The notes under the pieces were generated by a model. That model did no database searches, was not told the DNA's origin, and saw only the letters and a program-made list of their open reading frames with translations. A DNA stretch of 64,000 nt from Paenibacillus polysaccharolyticus (lineage in GTDB: Bacteria; Bacillota; Bacilli; Paenibacillales; Paenibacillaceae): positions 1-64,000 of the forward strand of contig NZ_FMVM01000001.1 of NCBI RefSeq assembly GCF_900102085.1, given 5' to 3'. Of the stretch, positions 17,790 to 27,808 are shown piece after piece. Every line of letters begins with the position of its first letter. Position 1 is the stretch's first letter. Position numbers and translations under genes: made by a program.

Positions 17790-19610
17790 TCACTGTCTCT
17801 CTAGGGCAATCATCTCAAGTGCAATTTGTGCCGCGCGTACAGAATCACCTGCCCGCTCTGCAGCAATCATTTCTTCCTTTTTTAAATCGTACTGTTTTTT
17901 GCGCGGATACTTCAACACTTCCCTGATGCAATCATCGAGCACTTGGACGCTCCATTCACCCGGGCCATCCATCATCGAGATTGAACTGACCGTCTTTTCC
18001 AGACGATCATCATGCAACGAAGACATAAAACGACTTGTATCCGGCGGTTTGCCCTGTGCATAATAGGCATATAGATAAGCAGCAATTGCTGCATGATCAT
18101 CCAAGTTAAAAGCTTCGCCAAGATGTTCATTTACATACTGAGCCGCTTCATCATCCTGTAACATCCAGGCAATCAGTTTGCGCTCAGCAGCATGGTATGC
18201 CGGCAACAGATTGGGTGTAGGCACCTGCCTATTTTGTTGCCTACCATTATTCCACCTTTTCGGGTTATTATCCCCATAATCCTCGTTATTTTTCATCGCT
18301 TCCCGTTCCTCGTTACATTCTTGCTTCAATGTTTCGAAAGAAACATCGACTTCAGCAGCAAGTTCACGAAGATACACTTCACGCTCTGTTGGTGAGGACA
18401 AGGGAGCAATCAATTTCACTGCTTCTTTGGAATAAGCGATTTGTCCGCCGCCTTCTAGCAGTATATGGTTTTTCTTGAGGTTTATAAGCTTAAATTTTGT
18501 AGTTGTTACGGCGCCATCAACAATCTGGTTACGGAATCGTTCACCGCCGTGCTTGCGAATAAAATCATCTGGATCAAGTCCCTCAGGAATGAGTGCCACC
18601 TTAACCTGCAATCCAGCCTCCTCCAAAATAGGGAAGTTTTTCATTGCGGCAGCCTGTCCGGCTCGGTCGCCGTCATAACAGAGGATAACCTCATCACACA
18701 TGCCCTTGATCATTAAAGCCTGATTCTCCGTAAGCGCCGTTCCCATGGCTGCGACACCATTCTGAACGTCCTGATCCCACGCGGAGATCACATCACCGTA
18801 GCCTTCAAACAAAATGACCTGTCTCTGTTTCCGTATTGCATTTTTAGCTTGGTGCAGATTGTAGAGAACACGGCCTTTGTTGAACAACCTGGTTTCTGGC
18901 GAGTTCAAATATTTCGGCTGTCCATCCCCCAAGATCCGCCCTGCAAATGCAATCGGCTTGCCACTTCTACCATGGATCGGAAACATGATTCGATCTCTGA
19001 ACTTGTCCACATATCCGTGACCTTCACTTCGTTCTGACAAAAGTCCGCCTCGTTCCATCTCATCGAGTGGATAAGTGCGCTTCTCCAGAAATTGTACGAG
19101 CGTGTCCCAACGATTTGGCGCATAACCAATCTGGAACTGATCAATCAATTTGTCACCAATACCTCGCGAGCGTAAATATTCCATGGCCACTTTGCCATGC
19201 TCTGTATTTTTCAACAGAAAATGATACAGCTTCGAGGTAAGCTCATAAGCTTCCAGCAGACGTGCCGTCTCCGGATTTACATGAGCAGATTCACGACCCT
19301 GCCAGTCACCCATGGAGATATGACTTTCTTCTGCCATCGTTTTGACAGCCTCGGGAAAGGATAACCCTTCGATTTCCATCCTAAATTTGATGGCATTTCC
19401 GCCCGTGCCGCAACCGTAGCAATAGAAAATCTGTTTCTCAGGTGTAACGGTGAACGAAGGCGTCTTCTCGGAATGAAAAGGGCAGAGGCCTTTCATATAT
19501 TTCCCCTGCTTGGTCAGATGCACAAATCGGCTTACCGTATCGACGATATCATGCTGTTGCAATACCGATTCAATAATACTTTCGGGTATTCCGCCTTGTC
19601 CGGTACTCAT
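17790..19610 (-). CDS. dnaG: DNA primase DnaG
   Basis: A 606-residue primase that lays RNA primers at the replication fork. The N-terminal zinc finger reads CPFHSEKTPSF..FYCYGCG (C-x2-H, C-x2-C). The TOPRIM core has VILFEGYGDVISAWDQ and CYDGDRAG. The C-terminal 150 residues are the helicase-binding domain. The ATG at 19610 was chosen because AAGGTGG lies 5 bases upstream; two earlier in-frame starts (GTG 19637, ATG 19625) have no clear ribosome site. Confidence 0.97.
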   Translation of the reverse strand: MSTGQGGIPESIIESVLQQHDIVDTVSRFVHLTKQGKYMKGLCPFHSEKTPSFTVTPEKQIFYCYGCGTGGNAIKFRMEIEGLSFPEAVKTMAEESHISMGDWQGRESAHVNPETARLLEAYELTSKLYHFLLKNTEHGKVAMEYLRSRGIGDKLIDQFQIGYAPNRWDTLVQFLEKRTYPLDEMERGGLLSERSEGHGYVDKFRDRIMFPIHGRSGKPIAFAGRILGDGQPKYLNSPETRLFNKGRVLYNLHQAKNAIRKQRQVILFEGYGDVISAWDQDVQNGVAAMGTALTENQALMIKGMCDEVILCYDGDRAGQAAAMKNFPILEEAGLQVKVALIPEGLDPDDFIRKHGGERFRNQIVDGAVTTTKFKLINLKKNHILLEGGGQIAYSKEAVKLIAPLSSPTEREVYLRELAAEVDVSFETLKQECNEEREAMKNNEDYGDNNPKRWNNGRQQNRQVPTPNLLPAYHAAERKLIAWMLQDDEAAQYVNEHLGEAFNLDDHAAIAAYLYAYYAQGKPPDTSRFMSSLHDDRLEKTVSSISMMDGPGEWSVQVLDDCIREVLKYPRKKQYDLKKEEMIAAERAGDSVRAAQIALEMIALERQ

Positions 19611-19657
19611 CTCGGCCACCTTCATCTCTTCTAACACGTAAATATAATTCGATAAAC

Positions 19658-20146
19658 TTACACATTCTCCTGCAAATCTTTCAAAAGTTTTGTCAGTTTA
19701 TGTTGAAAAATTTCTCGATCCTGCTCTGTAAAGGGTTTTGGGCCTTTCCCATAATGCCCTCTGCGCCTAGCTTTGGCCGCAGTATGGCGGGAATCGAGCA
19801 TAAAATCAATATCTCGATCGTTAAATTCTCGGCCTCTAAAAGATAAAACATAACAACGTTTGCCAAGAGCCAGCGCCGCGAGTCCATAATCCTGCGTAAT
19901 AACCACATCATATGGCTTAATATGATTCGCGATGTACAGATCTGCGCTCTGATCACTACGATCCACTTGCACGGTTCGTACACCTTCCCCCCCTTGCAAC
20001 AAATGATCAAAGGAAGAAACAAGTAATACAGGAACCTGAAAGAGACGTGCAGTGTTAGCGATCTCCGTCTTGACCGGGCAAGCATCTCCATCAACTACGA
20101 TGTGACGTATATTCAATTCACTCAAACCTATACCACCCGGTTTCAT
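19658..20146 (-). CDS. YqxD/YaiI family protein (DUF188)
   Basis: A 162-residue member of the DUF188 family, with the PIN-like blocks VVDGDACPVK near the N-terminus, VITQDYGLAALAL in the middle and a C-terminal GKGPKPFTEQDR segment. Biochemical function is unproven; the aspartates suggest a nuclease-like fold. A TTG at 20125 with GGGTGG 7 bases upstream is an alternative start and may be the real one. It is first in the dnaG-rpoD operon, as in B. subtilis. Confidence 0.85.
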   Translation of the reverse strand: MKPGGIGLSELNIRHIVVDGDACPVKTEIANTARLFQVPVLLVSSFDHLLQGGEGVRTVQVDRSDQSADLYIANHIKPYDVVITQDYGLAALALGKRCYVLSFRGREFNDRDIDFMLDSRHTAAKARRRGHYGKGPKPFTEQDREIFQHKLTKLLKDLQENV

Positions 20147-20159
20147 AAAATATCTGCAT

Positions 20160-20187
20160 ATTGTAATATACGACCTCAGTCATTGAA
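20160..20187 (-). promoter_or_regulatory. Candidate sigma-A promoter of the yqxD-dnaG-rpoD operon
   Basis: Minus-strand TTCAAT (20182-20187), 16-bp spacer, TACAAT (20160-20165). It lies between the glyS terminator and yqxD. Confidence 0.5.
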
Positions 20188-20223
20188 AATCCTTCTGAGT
20201 CTAATGGAGAAAAAACAGAGGCT

Positions 20224-20272
20224 AAAAATACGGAGCGGTTGTCCAAATCATTGAGCAACCCGTTCCGTATAT
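20224..20272 (-). terminator. Rho-independent terminator of glyQS
   Basis: Minus-strand stem ATACGGA.CGGGTTG with CAACC.CTCCGTAT followed by a T-run. Confidence 0.85.
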
Positions 20273-20352
20273 TTATACCCTCATATTTCGTTCTTTAATA
20301 CTGTATTTATGTTTTGCTGAATTGTACAAAGATAATCATTGAACTGCAGTAC

Positions 20353-22428
20353 TTATCCAACCAGTTTGGAGAAATCAGCAAAGCCTTTCAAATCTTGATC
20401 TATGGCAGCAAGAAGAGCCAGTCGATTCGCACGTACCGCTTCATCTTCGGCCATGACCATAACAGAATCAAAGAACACCGTGATGGCTTCCTTCCATGCT
20501 GAAGCGATAGCCAAAGCTTCTGAAGCGTTATGTTTGGACAATGCATCGCGATAGGTTTCGTTCGTTTGATTCCAGGCATCAAATAGCTGACGCTCTCCAT
20601 CTTCTACAAACAGTTCAGGATGTACCGAAGCGTTCGATGCTTTGCTAGCCAAGTTTCCTACACGGTTGAACGATTCCAGTGTTGTTTTGAATTCTTCCGC
20701 TTCCAGTACGGCTTTCATCAACGCTTCACCTTTAGGAACGATTGCACTAATATCATCGAATCCGGAAGCAATCACTGCATCAACAACGTCATAACGAACC
20801 GTTTCCGACAGCAATTTTTTCACACGCAATGCGAAGAAGTCCTGTAAATCTTTACGCACCTCTGCATCTGCACGTTTCAACAGATTCATCTGAGCGTGAA
20901 CTTCAAGTGCTGCGCCGAAGACATCAGACAAGGTCAGCGGAAGTTGATGATCCAGCAAAATTTGTACAATACCTGCTGCCTGGCGTCGAAGTGCGTACGG
21001 ATCCTGAGAACCTGTAGGAATAATATTAATAGAGAAACATCCTACAATTGTATCCATTTTATCTGCCGCACTAACAATCGCACCCACAAGAGATGCAGGA
21101 GATTGATCACCAGCAAAACGAGGTTGATAATGCTCGAATACAGCCTTAGCAACTTCTTCTTTTTCACCAGCTTTATGAGCGTAATCCTCACCCATCACAC
21201 CTTGCAACTCAGGGAATTCACCAACCATCAGCGTAACCAGATCGAACTTGCAGATATCTGCGGAACGGCTAACCGATTCAGCCACATCACCAGATACTTG
21301 CAATTTCGTAGCCAGGCTGTCAGCAATTTTGCGAATGCGGCGAACCTTATCTCCCACTGTGCCAAGTTCTTCTTGGAATACGATGCTTTCAAGTTTGGAC
21401 AATGCGTCCTTAATCTCCAGCTTCTGGTCTTCCTCATAAAAGAATTTTGCATCTGACAGACGGGCACGCAACACTTTCTCGTTTCCTTTGGCGATAACAT
21501 CAAGGGAATCAGCGCCCCCGTTACGAACCGTAACAAAGTAAGGCAACAGCTGACCTTCCTGATTCAACACAGGGAAGTAACGTTGATGCTCACGCATTGA
21601 AGTAATCAAAACTTCCTGCGGAATGTTCAAGAACGAGGAATCAAATGTACCAAACAGTACGGTTGGTGTTTCGACAAGGAATAGTACCTCTTCGAGCAAA
21701 TCTTCTTTGATTGCTATATTCCAGTTTTTCTCGGCAGCCAGCGCCTCAATCTGGGATACAATCATCTGCTCACGTTCAGAAATATCTGCAATGACATGCT
21801 GAGCACGAAGCACATCTACGTACACCGAAGGCTCAGATACCACAGCTTCATTGCCCAGGAAACGATGCCCACGCGTTACGTTACCCGCTTTTACACCCGT
21901 TACTTCAAGATCAATCACTTCCGTGCCAAACAATGCAACAATCCAGCGAATAGGACGAACAAATTTGAAATCGTAGGACGCCCAGCGCATAAATTTCGGG
22001 AAAGTCATTGCGTGTAATACGGATAACAAACCTTCACCAATAACGGATGCTGTCTCTACACCTTTGCTACTTTTCGTTGCATAAATGTATTCAACACCGT
22101 TCAGTTCTTTGAAGGTAAATTGATCAGGCTCAACACCTTGACTGCGTGCAAATCCGAGTGCTGCTTTGCTCCAGTTACCGCTGTCATCCAGCGCTATTTT
22201 GCGGGAAGGCCCTTTTACCTCTTCTTCCACATCTTCCTGTTTGTCGGCTACGTTCTGAATCAGAATGGCTAGACGGCGTGGTGTCGCGTAAGCCTGCACT
22301 TCACCATAGGCAATACGGGATGAATCAAGCCATTTCACAATGCGTTCCTGAAGTTGTGCGATAGCTGCGCGCATAAAACGAGCAGGCACTTCTTCCAGAC
22401 CAATCTCAAACAACAGATCCTTAGACAT
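20353..22428 (-). CDS. glyS: Glycyl-tRNA synthetase beta subunit
   Basis: A 691-residue beta subunit of the bacterial alpha2beta2 glycyl-tRNA synthetase, responsible for tRNA binding. It starts with the typical [15 protein letters not shown] block. An HD-like region lies near residues 380-430, with [17 protein letters not shown], and the C-terminal 150 residues are the anticodon-binding part. The start overlaps the end of glyQ by 8 bases, with GGGGGAG upstream. Confidence 0.97.
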   Translation of the reverse strand: MSKDLLFEIGLEEVPARFMRAAIAQLQERIVKWLDSSRIAYGEVQAYATPRRLAILIQNVADKQEDVEEEVKGPSRKIALDDSGNWSKAALGFARSQGVEPDQFTFKELNGVEYIYATKSSKGVETASVIGEGLLSVLHAMTFPKFMRWASYDFKFVRPIRWIVALFGTEVIDLEVTGVKAGNVTRGHRFLGNEAVVSEPSVYVDVLRAQHVIADISEREQMIVSQIEALAAEKNWNIAIKEDLLEEVLFLVETPTVLFGTFDSSFLNIPQEVLITSMREHQRYFPVLNQEGQLLPYFVTVRNGGADSLDVIAKGNEKVLRARLSDAKFFYEEDQKLEIKDALSKLESIVFQEELGTVGDKVRRIRKIADSLATKLQVSGDVAESVSRSADICKFDLVTLMVGEFPELQGVMGEDYAHKAGEKEEVAKAVFEHYQPRFAGDQSPASLVGAIVSAADKMDTIVGCFSINIIPTGSQDPYALRRQAAGIVQILLDHQLPLTLSDVFGAALEVHAQMNLLKRADAEVRKDLQDFFALRVKKLLSETVRYDVVDAVIASGFDDISAIVPKGEALMKAVLEAEEFKTTLESFNRVGNLASKASNASVHPELFVEDGERQLFDAWNQTNETYRDALSKHNASEALAIASAWKEAITVFFDSVMVMAEDEAVRANRLALLAAIDQDLKGFADFSKLVG

Positions 22429-23308
22429 TCTCGGCTCCCCCTTTCTTGATCAGCGGGAAGCCCAGCTTCTCACGCTCTTCCACATATGTTGCTGCCACTT
22501 GACGAGCAAGGTTGCGGACACGGGTAATGTAACCTGTGCGTTCTGTAACACTGATCGCCCCGCGCGCATCGAGCAAGTTGAACGTATGGGAACACTTCAA
22601 CACATAGTCATATGCCGGGAATACCAAGTGCTGTGCCATCGCTTTGTTCGCTTCTTCTTCATACATATTAAAAAGGGTAAATAGCATTTTTACGTCAGAG
22701 ATTTCAAATGTATACTTGGAATGCTCATATTCAGGTTGACGGAATACGTCGCCATAGGCAATACCTTCAACCCATTCAAGATCAAATACATTTTCTTTTT
22801 CCTGTATGTAAGAAGCAAGACGCTCCATACCATACGTGATCTCCACTGCTACTGGATTCGTTTCGATTCCACCGACCTGCTGGAAATACGTAAATTGCGT
22901 AATCTCCATCCCGTCAAGCCACACTTCCCAACCAAGACCTGCACAACCAAGCGAAGGGTTCTCCCAGTTGTCTTCAACAAACCGGATATCATGCTTGAGC
23001 GGATCAATTCCCAGACGATTCAAACTTTCCAAGTAGATTTCCTGGATATTATCCGGAGAAGGCTTGATAATGACCTGGAACTGGTGATGCTGATACAACC
23101 GGTTAGGGTTCTCGCCATAACGTCCATCGGATGGACGGCGGGAGGGCTCAACATAAGCCACTTTCCAAGGCTCTGGTCCAAGTGAACGTAAAAAGGTCAT
23201 CGGGTTCATCGTGCCTGCCCCTTTTTCCGTATCATATGGCTGAACGATAATACAGTTATGCTCGGCCCAGAATTGTTGCAGCGTCAAGATCATCTGCTGA
23301 AAATTCAT
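22421..23308 (-). CDS. glyQ: Glycyl-tRNA synthetase alpha subunit
   Basis: A 295-residue catalytic alpha subunit, the usual length. Blocks include [20 protein letters not shown] near the N-terminus, [19 protein letters not shown] (about 57-75), [18 protein letters not shown] and the C-terminal SVTERTGYI. The ATG at 23308 has AAGGAG 11 bases upstream; 18 earlier codons are open but unlike the family. Expression is controlled by the T-box leader directly upstream. Confidence 0.97.
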   Translation of the reverse strand: MNFQQMILTLQQFWAEHNCIIVQPYDTEKGAGTMNPMTFLRSLGPEPWKVAYVEPSRRPSDGRYGENPNRLYQHHQFQVIIKPSPDNIQEIYLESLNRLGIDPLKHDIRFVEDNWENPSLGCAGLGWEVWLDGMEITQFTYFQQVGGIETNPVAVEITYGMERLASYIQEKENVFDLEWVEGIAYGDVFRQPEYEHSKYTFEISDVKMLFTLFNMYEEEANKAMAQHLVFPAYDYVLKCSHTFNLLDARGAISVTERTGYITRVRNLARQVAATYVEEREKLGFPLIKKGGAENV

Positions 23309-23360
23309 AATCATGCTCCTTTTCGGGTAGTTTGTTAGCAAGCATAGGAGGTGTGCAGGC

Positions 23361-23600
23361 AATAATAAATAGCCCTCGCCCCACTACGCCTGATGTACAG
23401 ACGTAGGGACGAGAGCTATTCCCGCGGTTCCACCCTACTTGGCCTGAGTCAAACAAATCCTTGTCTGATCCCGGCCCACTTTTCCGTGTCCATTCATGCT
23501 CCCGAGTGCCCTGTTCACAAACCGATTCAATCAGGCTCTCACCGTCCCTGACTCGCTTATCATTGATACACAAGCAAATTATCAGCTCATACGTGTATCA
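23361..23600 (-). promoter_or_regulatory. Glycine T-box riboswitch leader of glyQS
   Basis: On the minus strand the T-box AGGGTGGAACCGCG lies at 23423-23436, followed by a long terminator (stem AGCTCTCGTCCCTACG with CGTAG.GGG.CGAGGGCT, 23361-23420). Stem I lies at about 23480-23600; the probable specifier is GGC at 23508-23510 in GAACAGGGCACTC, a glycine codon followed by A. Uncharged tRNA-Gly should stabilise the antiterminator. The 5' end is approximate. Confidence 0.92.
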
Positions 23601-23724
23601 ATCATATTTTAAATCGAGTTTCCTACTTTCTCGTTCAATGCATGTCTCCAAAAAGAGAATTTATATTTCATAATATATAAATTTAAAGATGAAGTCAATA
23701 ACTATTTTCAAGTGTGACCACAGT

Positions 23725-24477
23725 TCAAATCCCGTACTTTTCCATTTGATCCAGGAAAGAACGGGACTTGAGATGCAAACCTAACTGGTGATCCATAAAG
23801 GCACGCATTATTTTTTTAATTTCATTACGGGTAGAGTCACTTACCGATATATTTCCCAACCGCTGTAGATCCAGCTGTACAAACAACCGAAGCAACTTTA
23901 AAGTCTTTGGACTAACGGACATCGCTGGCGGATCAAAATGTTTACATGCCCTGCATAAGACACCACCAAGTCTGGGGCTGATAAATAACTGCTCATCCGG
24001 CCGCTCTTGGTTGCACGAGATACACTCATCCAGCTGTGGTCCGTAACCAGCTGCCTGTAATATTTTCATCTCATACAGACTTATAATGACTAACGGATCT
24101 TTATCTTCTTTCAAAGCCTGCAAACAGGCTTTTAGTTGCTTGAACCAAAACGCTCCCGTCTCTTCATCCTGAAGCACTCGATCGAGCAGTTCACATGCAT
24201 AGGAAGCATAAGCCGCCTTCACCAAATCTTCCCTGAGCTCATGATTGGATTCGATAATTTCTCCAGCATTCAGTGTACCGAGACCTGTGTTGCGAAAATA
24301 AACATATTGACCATAAGTAAAGGGCTGCACTAGTGCAGCATGCCGACTTTTGGGCTTTTTGGCACCCCGAACGAGTACACCTGCTTTTCCACCACTTTCA
24401 GTGCAAAGCGTTACAATCTTATTTCCCTCACCATAGTCCATGCTGCGGATGACAATGCCTTCCACTCTGTATAACAT
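23725..24477 (-). CDS. recO: DNA repair protein RecO
   Basis: A 250-residue RecO, which helps load RecA by displacing single-strand binding protein. It has an N-terminal OB-fold (MLYRVEGIVIRSMDYGEGNKI begins the family block) and a zinc-binding part with CISCNQ (about 151-156) and CRACKHF (about 175-181). It follows era and yqzL in the same direction, the B. subtilis order. Confidence 0.95.
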   Translation of the reverse strand: MLYRVEGIVIRSMDYGEGNKIVTLCTESGGKAGVLVRGAKKPKSRHAALVQPFTYGQYVYFRNTGLGTLNAGEIIESNHELREDLVKAAYASYACELLDRVLQDEETGAFWFKQLKACLQALKEDKDPLVIISLYEMKILQAAGYGPQLDECISCNQERPDEQLFISPRLGGVLCRACKHFDPPAMSVSPKTLKLLRLFVQLDLQRLGNISVSDSTRNEIKKIMRAFMDHQLGLHLKSRSFLDQMEKYGI

Positions 24478-24510
24478 GCCTCGTCACCTAACCATTCCTG
24501 AATCAGCTCT

Positions 24511-24651
24511 CTATTCTTTCGCTTCTTCATCTTCACTCACTTCCCTTGCAGTGTCTGACTCCTGTCCTGACGAGTTACACGTCTCGGTATATAACAAATA
24601 GGATTCTACATCCCCTGTCATTGAAAATACCTTCCATGAAAAATCCCGCAT
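24511..24651 (-). CDS. YqzL-like small protein
   Basis: A 46-residue frame read directly from the sequence between era and recO. It begins MRDFSWKVFSMTGDVESYLL and continues with a polar, Glu/Ser-rich tail ending EDEEAKE. The N-terminal F-W-K-x-F-S-x-T-G-x-x-x-x-Y-L-L pattern and the position between era and recO match the YqzL family of Bacilli. GAGAGG lies about 11 bases before the ATG. Function is unknown. It is easily missed because of its size. Confidence 0.8.
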   Translation of the reverse strand: MRDFSWKVFSMTGDVESYLLYTETCNSSGQESDTAREVSEDEEAKE

Positions 24652-24777
24652 CGGAAATTCATCCTCTCTTCGGAAATGACGTCTGGTTATACCCGATAGG
24701 ATGGAGTCCTGAAAGGAAAACTATGTGTTGCAATTAATGGATAAACATTAAGCTGATATTACATTACGTAGTAACGA

Positions 24778-25677
24778 CTACTCTCGTCCGAAACCAAGAT
24801 CACGCAAAACGCGGTCTTGATTTCTCCAGTCTTTTTTCACTTTAACCCACAGATCCATAAAAATTCTGGAGCCAAGCAGATTTTGGATATCTTGACGAGC
24901 ACGCTTACCTACTTCTTTAAGCAACGCCCCTTGCTTGCCGATAATGATCCCTTTTTGTGAATCACGTTCTACAAAGATAACTGCGGATATATAAACGACA
25001 CCATTATCCTGAACTTTCATATCTTCTATCGTCACGGCAATGGAGTGAGGCACTTCTTCACGTGTCATTTGCAAAATTTTCTCACGAATAAGCTCTGCAC
25101 AGACAAACTGCTCAGGATGATCCGTCACTTGGTCTTCAGGGTAGTACTGAGGCCCTTCCGGCAAATACTTACCGATTTGCTCCAGTAGCGTGCTCACATT
25201 GCTACCAAGCATAGCTGAGACAGGCACAATTTCTGCAAAATCATGCAGTTTGCGATATTCCTCAATCAGTGGTAGCAACGCCTCCGGTGCAATTTTGTCA
25301 ATTTTATTCATGACCAAAATGACAGGTGTCCGCACACTTTTCAGTTGTTCCGCAATGTATCGATCCCCGCCCCCCATACCTTCAGATGCATCGATCAGGA
25401 ATAAGGCAGCTTCAACCTCACCAAGTGTGTTCAATGCTGTTTCATTCATGTAATCCCCGAGCTTGGATTGACGTTTGTGAATACCCGGCGTGTCCAGGAA
25501 TACGATTTGTTGTTCTTCGGATGTGTAAACCCCATGAATTTTGTTACGCGTGGTTTGCGGCTTGTCAGACATAATTGCAATTTTCTGGCCAATCACCTGA
25601 TTCATCAAAGTAGACTTACCCACGTTAGGACGTCCAATAATTGCAACGAATCCGGATTTAAATGCTTGTTTTTTCAT
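24778..25677 (-). CDS. era: GTPase Era
   Basis: A 299-residue essential GTPase that helps 16S rRNA maturation and 30S assembly. G motifs: GRPNVGKS (15-22), DTPG (62-65) and NKID (about 124-127). The C-terminal KH domain includes [26 protein letters not shown] lies upstream of the ATG. Confidence 0.98.
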   Translation of the reverse strand: MKKQAFKSGFVAIIGRPNVGKSTLMNQVIGQKIAIMSDKPQTTRNKIHGVYTSEEQQIVFLDTPGIHKRQSKLGDYMNETALNTLGEVEAALFLIDASEGMGGGDRYIAEQLKSVRTPVILVMNKIDKIAPEALLPLIEEYRKLHDFAEIVPVSAMLGSNVSTLLEQIGKYLPEGPQYYPEDQVTDHPEQFVCAELIREKILQMTREEVPHSIAVTIEDMKVQDNGVVYISAVIFVERDSQKGIIIGKQGALLKEVGKRARQDIQNLLGSRIFMDLWVKVKKDWRNQDRVLRDLGFGRE

Positions 25678-25709
25678 ATGTTCCTCCTCAGGCGCCTAGG
25701 CCTGGAATT

Positions 25710-26123
25710 TTATTTTTTGGCAGAGTTCAGATCTGAGGGACCAAACGCCCATGGTAGCAATTCAGCAACTGTTGTTTCTAACAAGTCACCTTTTAAATTA
25801 CCCAAAATGACTTTCATGTCTGGTTCACACAATTCATACATCACTTGACGACATACACCACAAGGGGCAATCGGCCCTTCGGTATCTCCCACGATAGCCA
25901 TCGCTTTGAAACTGCGTGGCTTATGCCCTCCGGCAATAGCACTGAACATCGCAGTACGCTCAGCACAATTACCCGGTGTATATGCCGCATTTTCAATGTT
26001 GCAACCATGGTGCACATGTCCTTCGCTATCCAGCAATGCTGCGCCTACCCCAAAATGGGAATATGGCGTGTACGCCTTTGTACGTGCCTTTATTGCTTCC
26101 TGCATTAACAAACCATTATCCAT
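25710..26123 (-). CDS. cdd: Cytidine deaminase
   Basis: A 137-residue homotetramer-type cytidine deaminase for pyrimidine salvage. The zinc site is NCAERTA (catalytic Glu after Ala) plus PCGVCRQ. The substrate loop is YSHFGVGAALL. It sits immediately before era, as in B. subtilis. Confidence 0.96.
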   Translation of the reverse strand: MDNGLLMQEAIKARTKAYTPYSHFGVGAALLDSEGHVHHGCNIENAAYTPGNCAERTAMFSAIAGGHKPRSFKAMAIVGDTEGPIAPCGVCRQVMYELCEPDMKVILGNLKGDLLETTVAELLPWAFGPSDLNSAKK

Positions 26124-26184
26124 TTATTTTTTCTCTCCCTTAGGGTGTGTGTAAAGGTGCGCTCTTGAGTTAAGTTGATTAAAA

Positions 26185-26905
26185 CCATTTGATTACAGTG
26201 GGTCACTCCGATGACAGAATAACCTTTCGATCGCTGTTATCCTCGGATTTTTTCGATCACTTTTTCCAAAGTGAAAATCCGATGATAAAGGCGAACGCTT
26301 CGCTTCTTCAGGTTTTTTCTGTCCTCTCCGTTATCGTGTAATCTCTGGGAAACCAACTTAAAGGCAGAGGCACACTTTATTGGTGGTGTGCAATTAAACC
26401 TTAAACCATTTGATTACAGTGGGTCACTTCGATGACAGAATAACCTTCCGATCGCTGTTATCCTCGGATTTCTTCAATCACTTTTTCCAAAGTGAAAATC
26501 CGATGATAAAGGCGAGCGCTTCGCTTCTTCAGGTTTTTTCTGTCCTCTCCGTTCTCGTGTAATCTCTGGGAAACCAACTAAAAACAGAGGCACACTTTTA
26601 TTGGTGGTGTGCAATTAAAACATTGGAACCTTTGGATTACACTGGGCACTCCGATGACAGAATAACCTTCCGATCGCTGTTATCCTCGGATTTTTTCGAT
26701 CACTTTTTCCAAAGTGAAAATCCGATGATAAAGGCGAACGCTTCGCTTCTTCAGGTTTTTTCTGTCCTCTCCGTTATCGTGTAATCTCTGGGAAACCAAC
26801 TTAAAGGCAGAGGCACACTTTATTGGTGGTGTGCAATTAAACCTTAAACCATTTGATTACAGTGGGTCACTTCGATGACAGAATAACCTTCCGATCGCTG
26901 TTATC
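26185..26905. repeat. Tandem array of a ~220-bp structured repeat, three full units plus one truncated
   Basis: Units start with CCATTTGATTACAGTGGG at about 26185, 26406, 26629 and 26849, spaced about 220-223 bp; the last is cut at 26905. Each full unit has a 111-bp core (26213-26323, 26434-26544, 26656-26766) that folds as a three-way junction. Stem P1 pairs GACAGAA with TTCTGTC and AACCT with AGGTT. Long arm P2 pairs TTATC.TCGGATTTT with AAAATCCGA.GATAA, capped by CACTTT/AAAGTG. Short arm P3 pairs GCGA(A) with (T)TCGC. An outer stem GATTACA/TGTAATC (26191-26197 with 26337-26343) flanks the core. A GCACAC/GTGTGC hairpin lies between cores. No coding frame was found. Confidence 0.95.
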
Positions 26906-27278
26906 CCAACAAAACTCTCAACCAAGCAAGCACTGGTTTGAGAAAAACAATACATCCTATGATGACGGCGAACACCGCAGCCAGTAAAACTGCTCCAGCC
27001 GCGGTGTCTTTTGCCGCTTTTGCGAGCGGATGAATATCAGGCTGGGCCAAATCAACCGCGGCTTCTACGGCTGTGTTCATCAATTCAGTCACCAGCACCA
27101 TAAATACAGCTGTCAACACAAACATCCAGTCCGTTCTGGAGATGTGGAAAAAAAATCCGGCTGCGCACATCAAAATAGCTACTCCTGTGTGAACTCTAAC
27201 ATTCCGCTGCGTACGCAAGCCGTAAGCAATTCCTTCCAGAGCGTTGAGAAATACAAGACCCCAGGAGCGCCTCTTCAT
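26901..27278 (-). CDS. dgkA: Diacylglycerol kinase / undecaprenol kinase
   Basis: A 125-residue integral membrane lipid kinase. In Gram-positives this family phosphorylates mainly undecaprenol. The signature ELMNTAVEAAVDL lies near residues 65-77, with three hydrophobic segments. Its ATG overlaps the ybeY stop by one base (TAATG). Its own last codons, GGA TAA, coincide with the start of the truncated repeat unit (26849-26905), so the repeat may have supplied the present C-terminus. Confidence 0.93.
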   Translation of the reverse strand: MKRRSWGLVFLNALEGIAYGLRTQRNVRVHTGVAILMCAAGFFFHISRTDWMFVLTAVFMVLVTELMNTAVEAAVDLAQPDIHPLAKAAKDTAAGAVLLAAVFAVIIGCIVFLKPVLAWLRVLLG

Positions 27279-27775
27279 TATCGTGTCAACCCGGCTTGAG
27301 CAAGAACAGCTTCCTGTTTGCCCATCATCTCTGCCTCACTTGCTTCATCCTGATGGTCATAACCAAGGAGATGCAAGAAACCATGAACAAACAGGAAACC
27401 AAGCTCACGCTCAAATGAGTGTCCATATTCTTCACTCTGCAATATCGTCCGTGGAACAGAAATGATGATGTCTCCAAGGACATCTGGCATTTCTTCCATT
27501 TCCTCGTCCTCATCAAGCTCGTAAATAATGTCGAGCTCTTCATCCACCGATTCGTTCATCGCAAAAGACAATACGTCTGTAGGACGGTCGATACCACGAT
27601 AATCACGGTTCAGTTCGTGAATCTGCTCATCATCAACAAACGTGAGCGCAACTTCTCCTTCCGTGATTCCTTCAGCTCCACCTGCGAGAGTCAACAATTG
27701 CTCCAGCATCGCGATCATCGGTTCTGTAATTTCTTTATCCTGTTGTTCATTATTCCATGCGAGGTTAAGACTCAT
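27278..27775 (-). CDS. ybeY: rRNA maturation endoribonuclease YbeY
   Basis: A 165-residue metal-dependent RNase for 16S rRNA 3'-end processing and ribosome quality control. The zinc motif H-x3-H-x5-H is HGFLHLLGYDH near residue 130-140. The family block RPTDVLSFAMNE is present, with an acidic insert after it (ELDEDEEMEEM). AGGAG lies 10 bases before the ATG. It is followed directly by dgkA. Confidence 0.95.
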   Translation of the reverse strand: MSLNLAWNNEQQDKEITEPMIAMLEQLLTLAGGAEGITEGEVALTFVDDEQIHELNRDYRGIDRPTDVLSFAMNESVDEELDIIYELDEDEEMEEMPDVLGDIIISVPRTILQSEEYGHSFERELGFLFVHGFLHLLGYDHQDEASEAEMMGKQEAVLAQAGLTR

Positions 27776-27808
27776 TCTTTCATAACTCCTGTCTGCTCGT
27801 AATATTGA

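Noticed and set aside
26185..26905. Considered as a CRISPR array
   Set aside because: Units are about 220 bp, with no short identical repeats alternating with unique spacers, and no cas genes are nearby.
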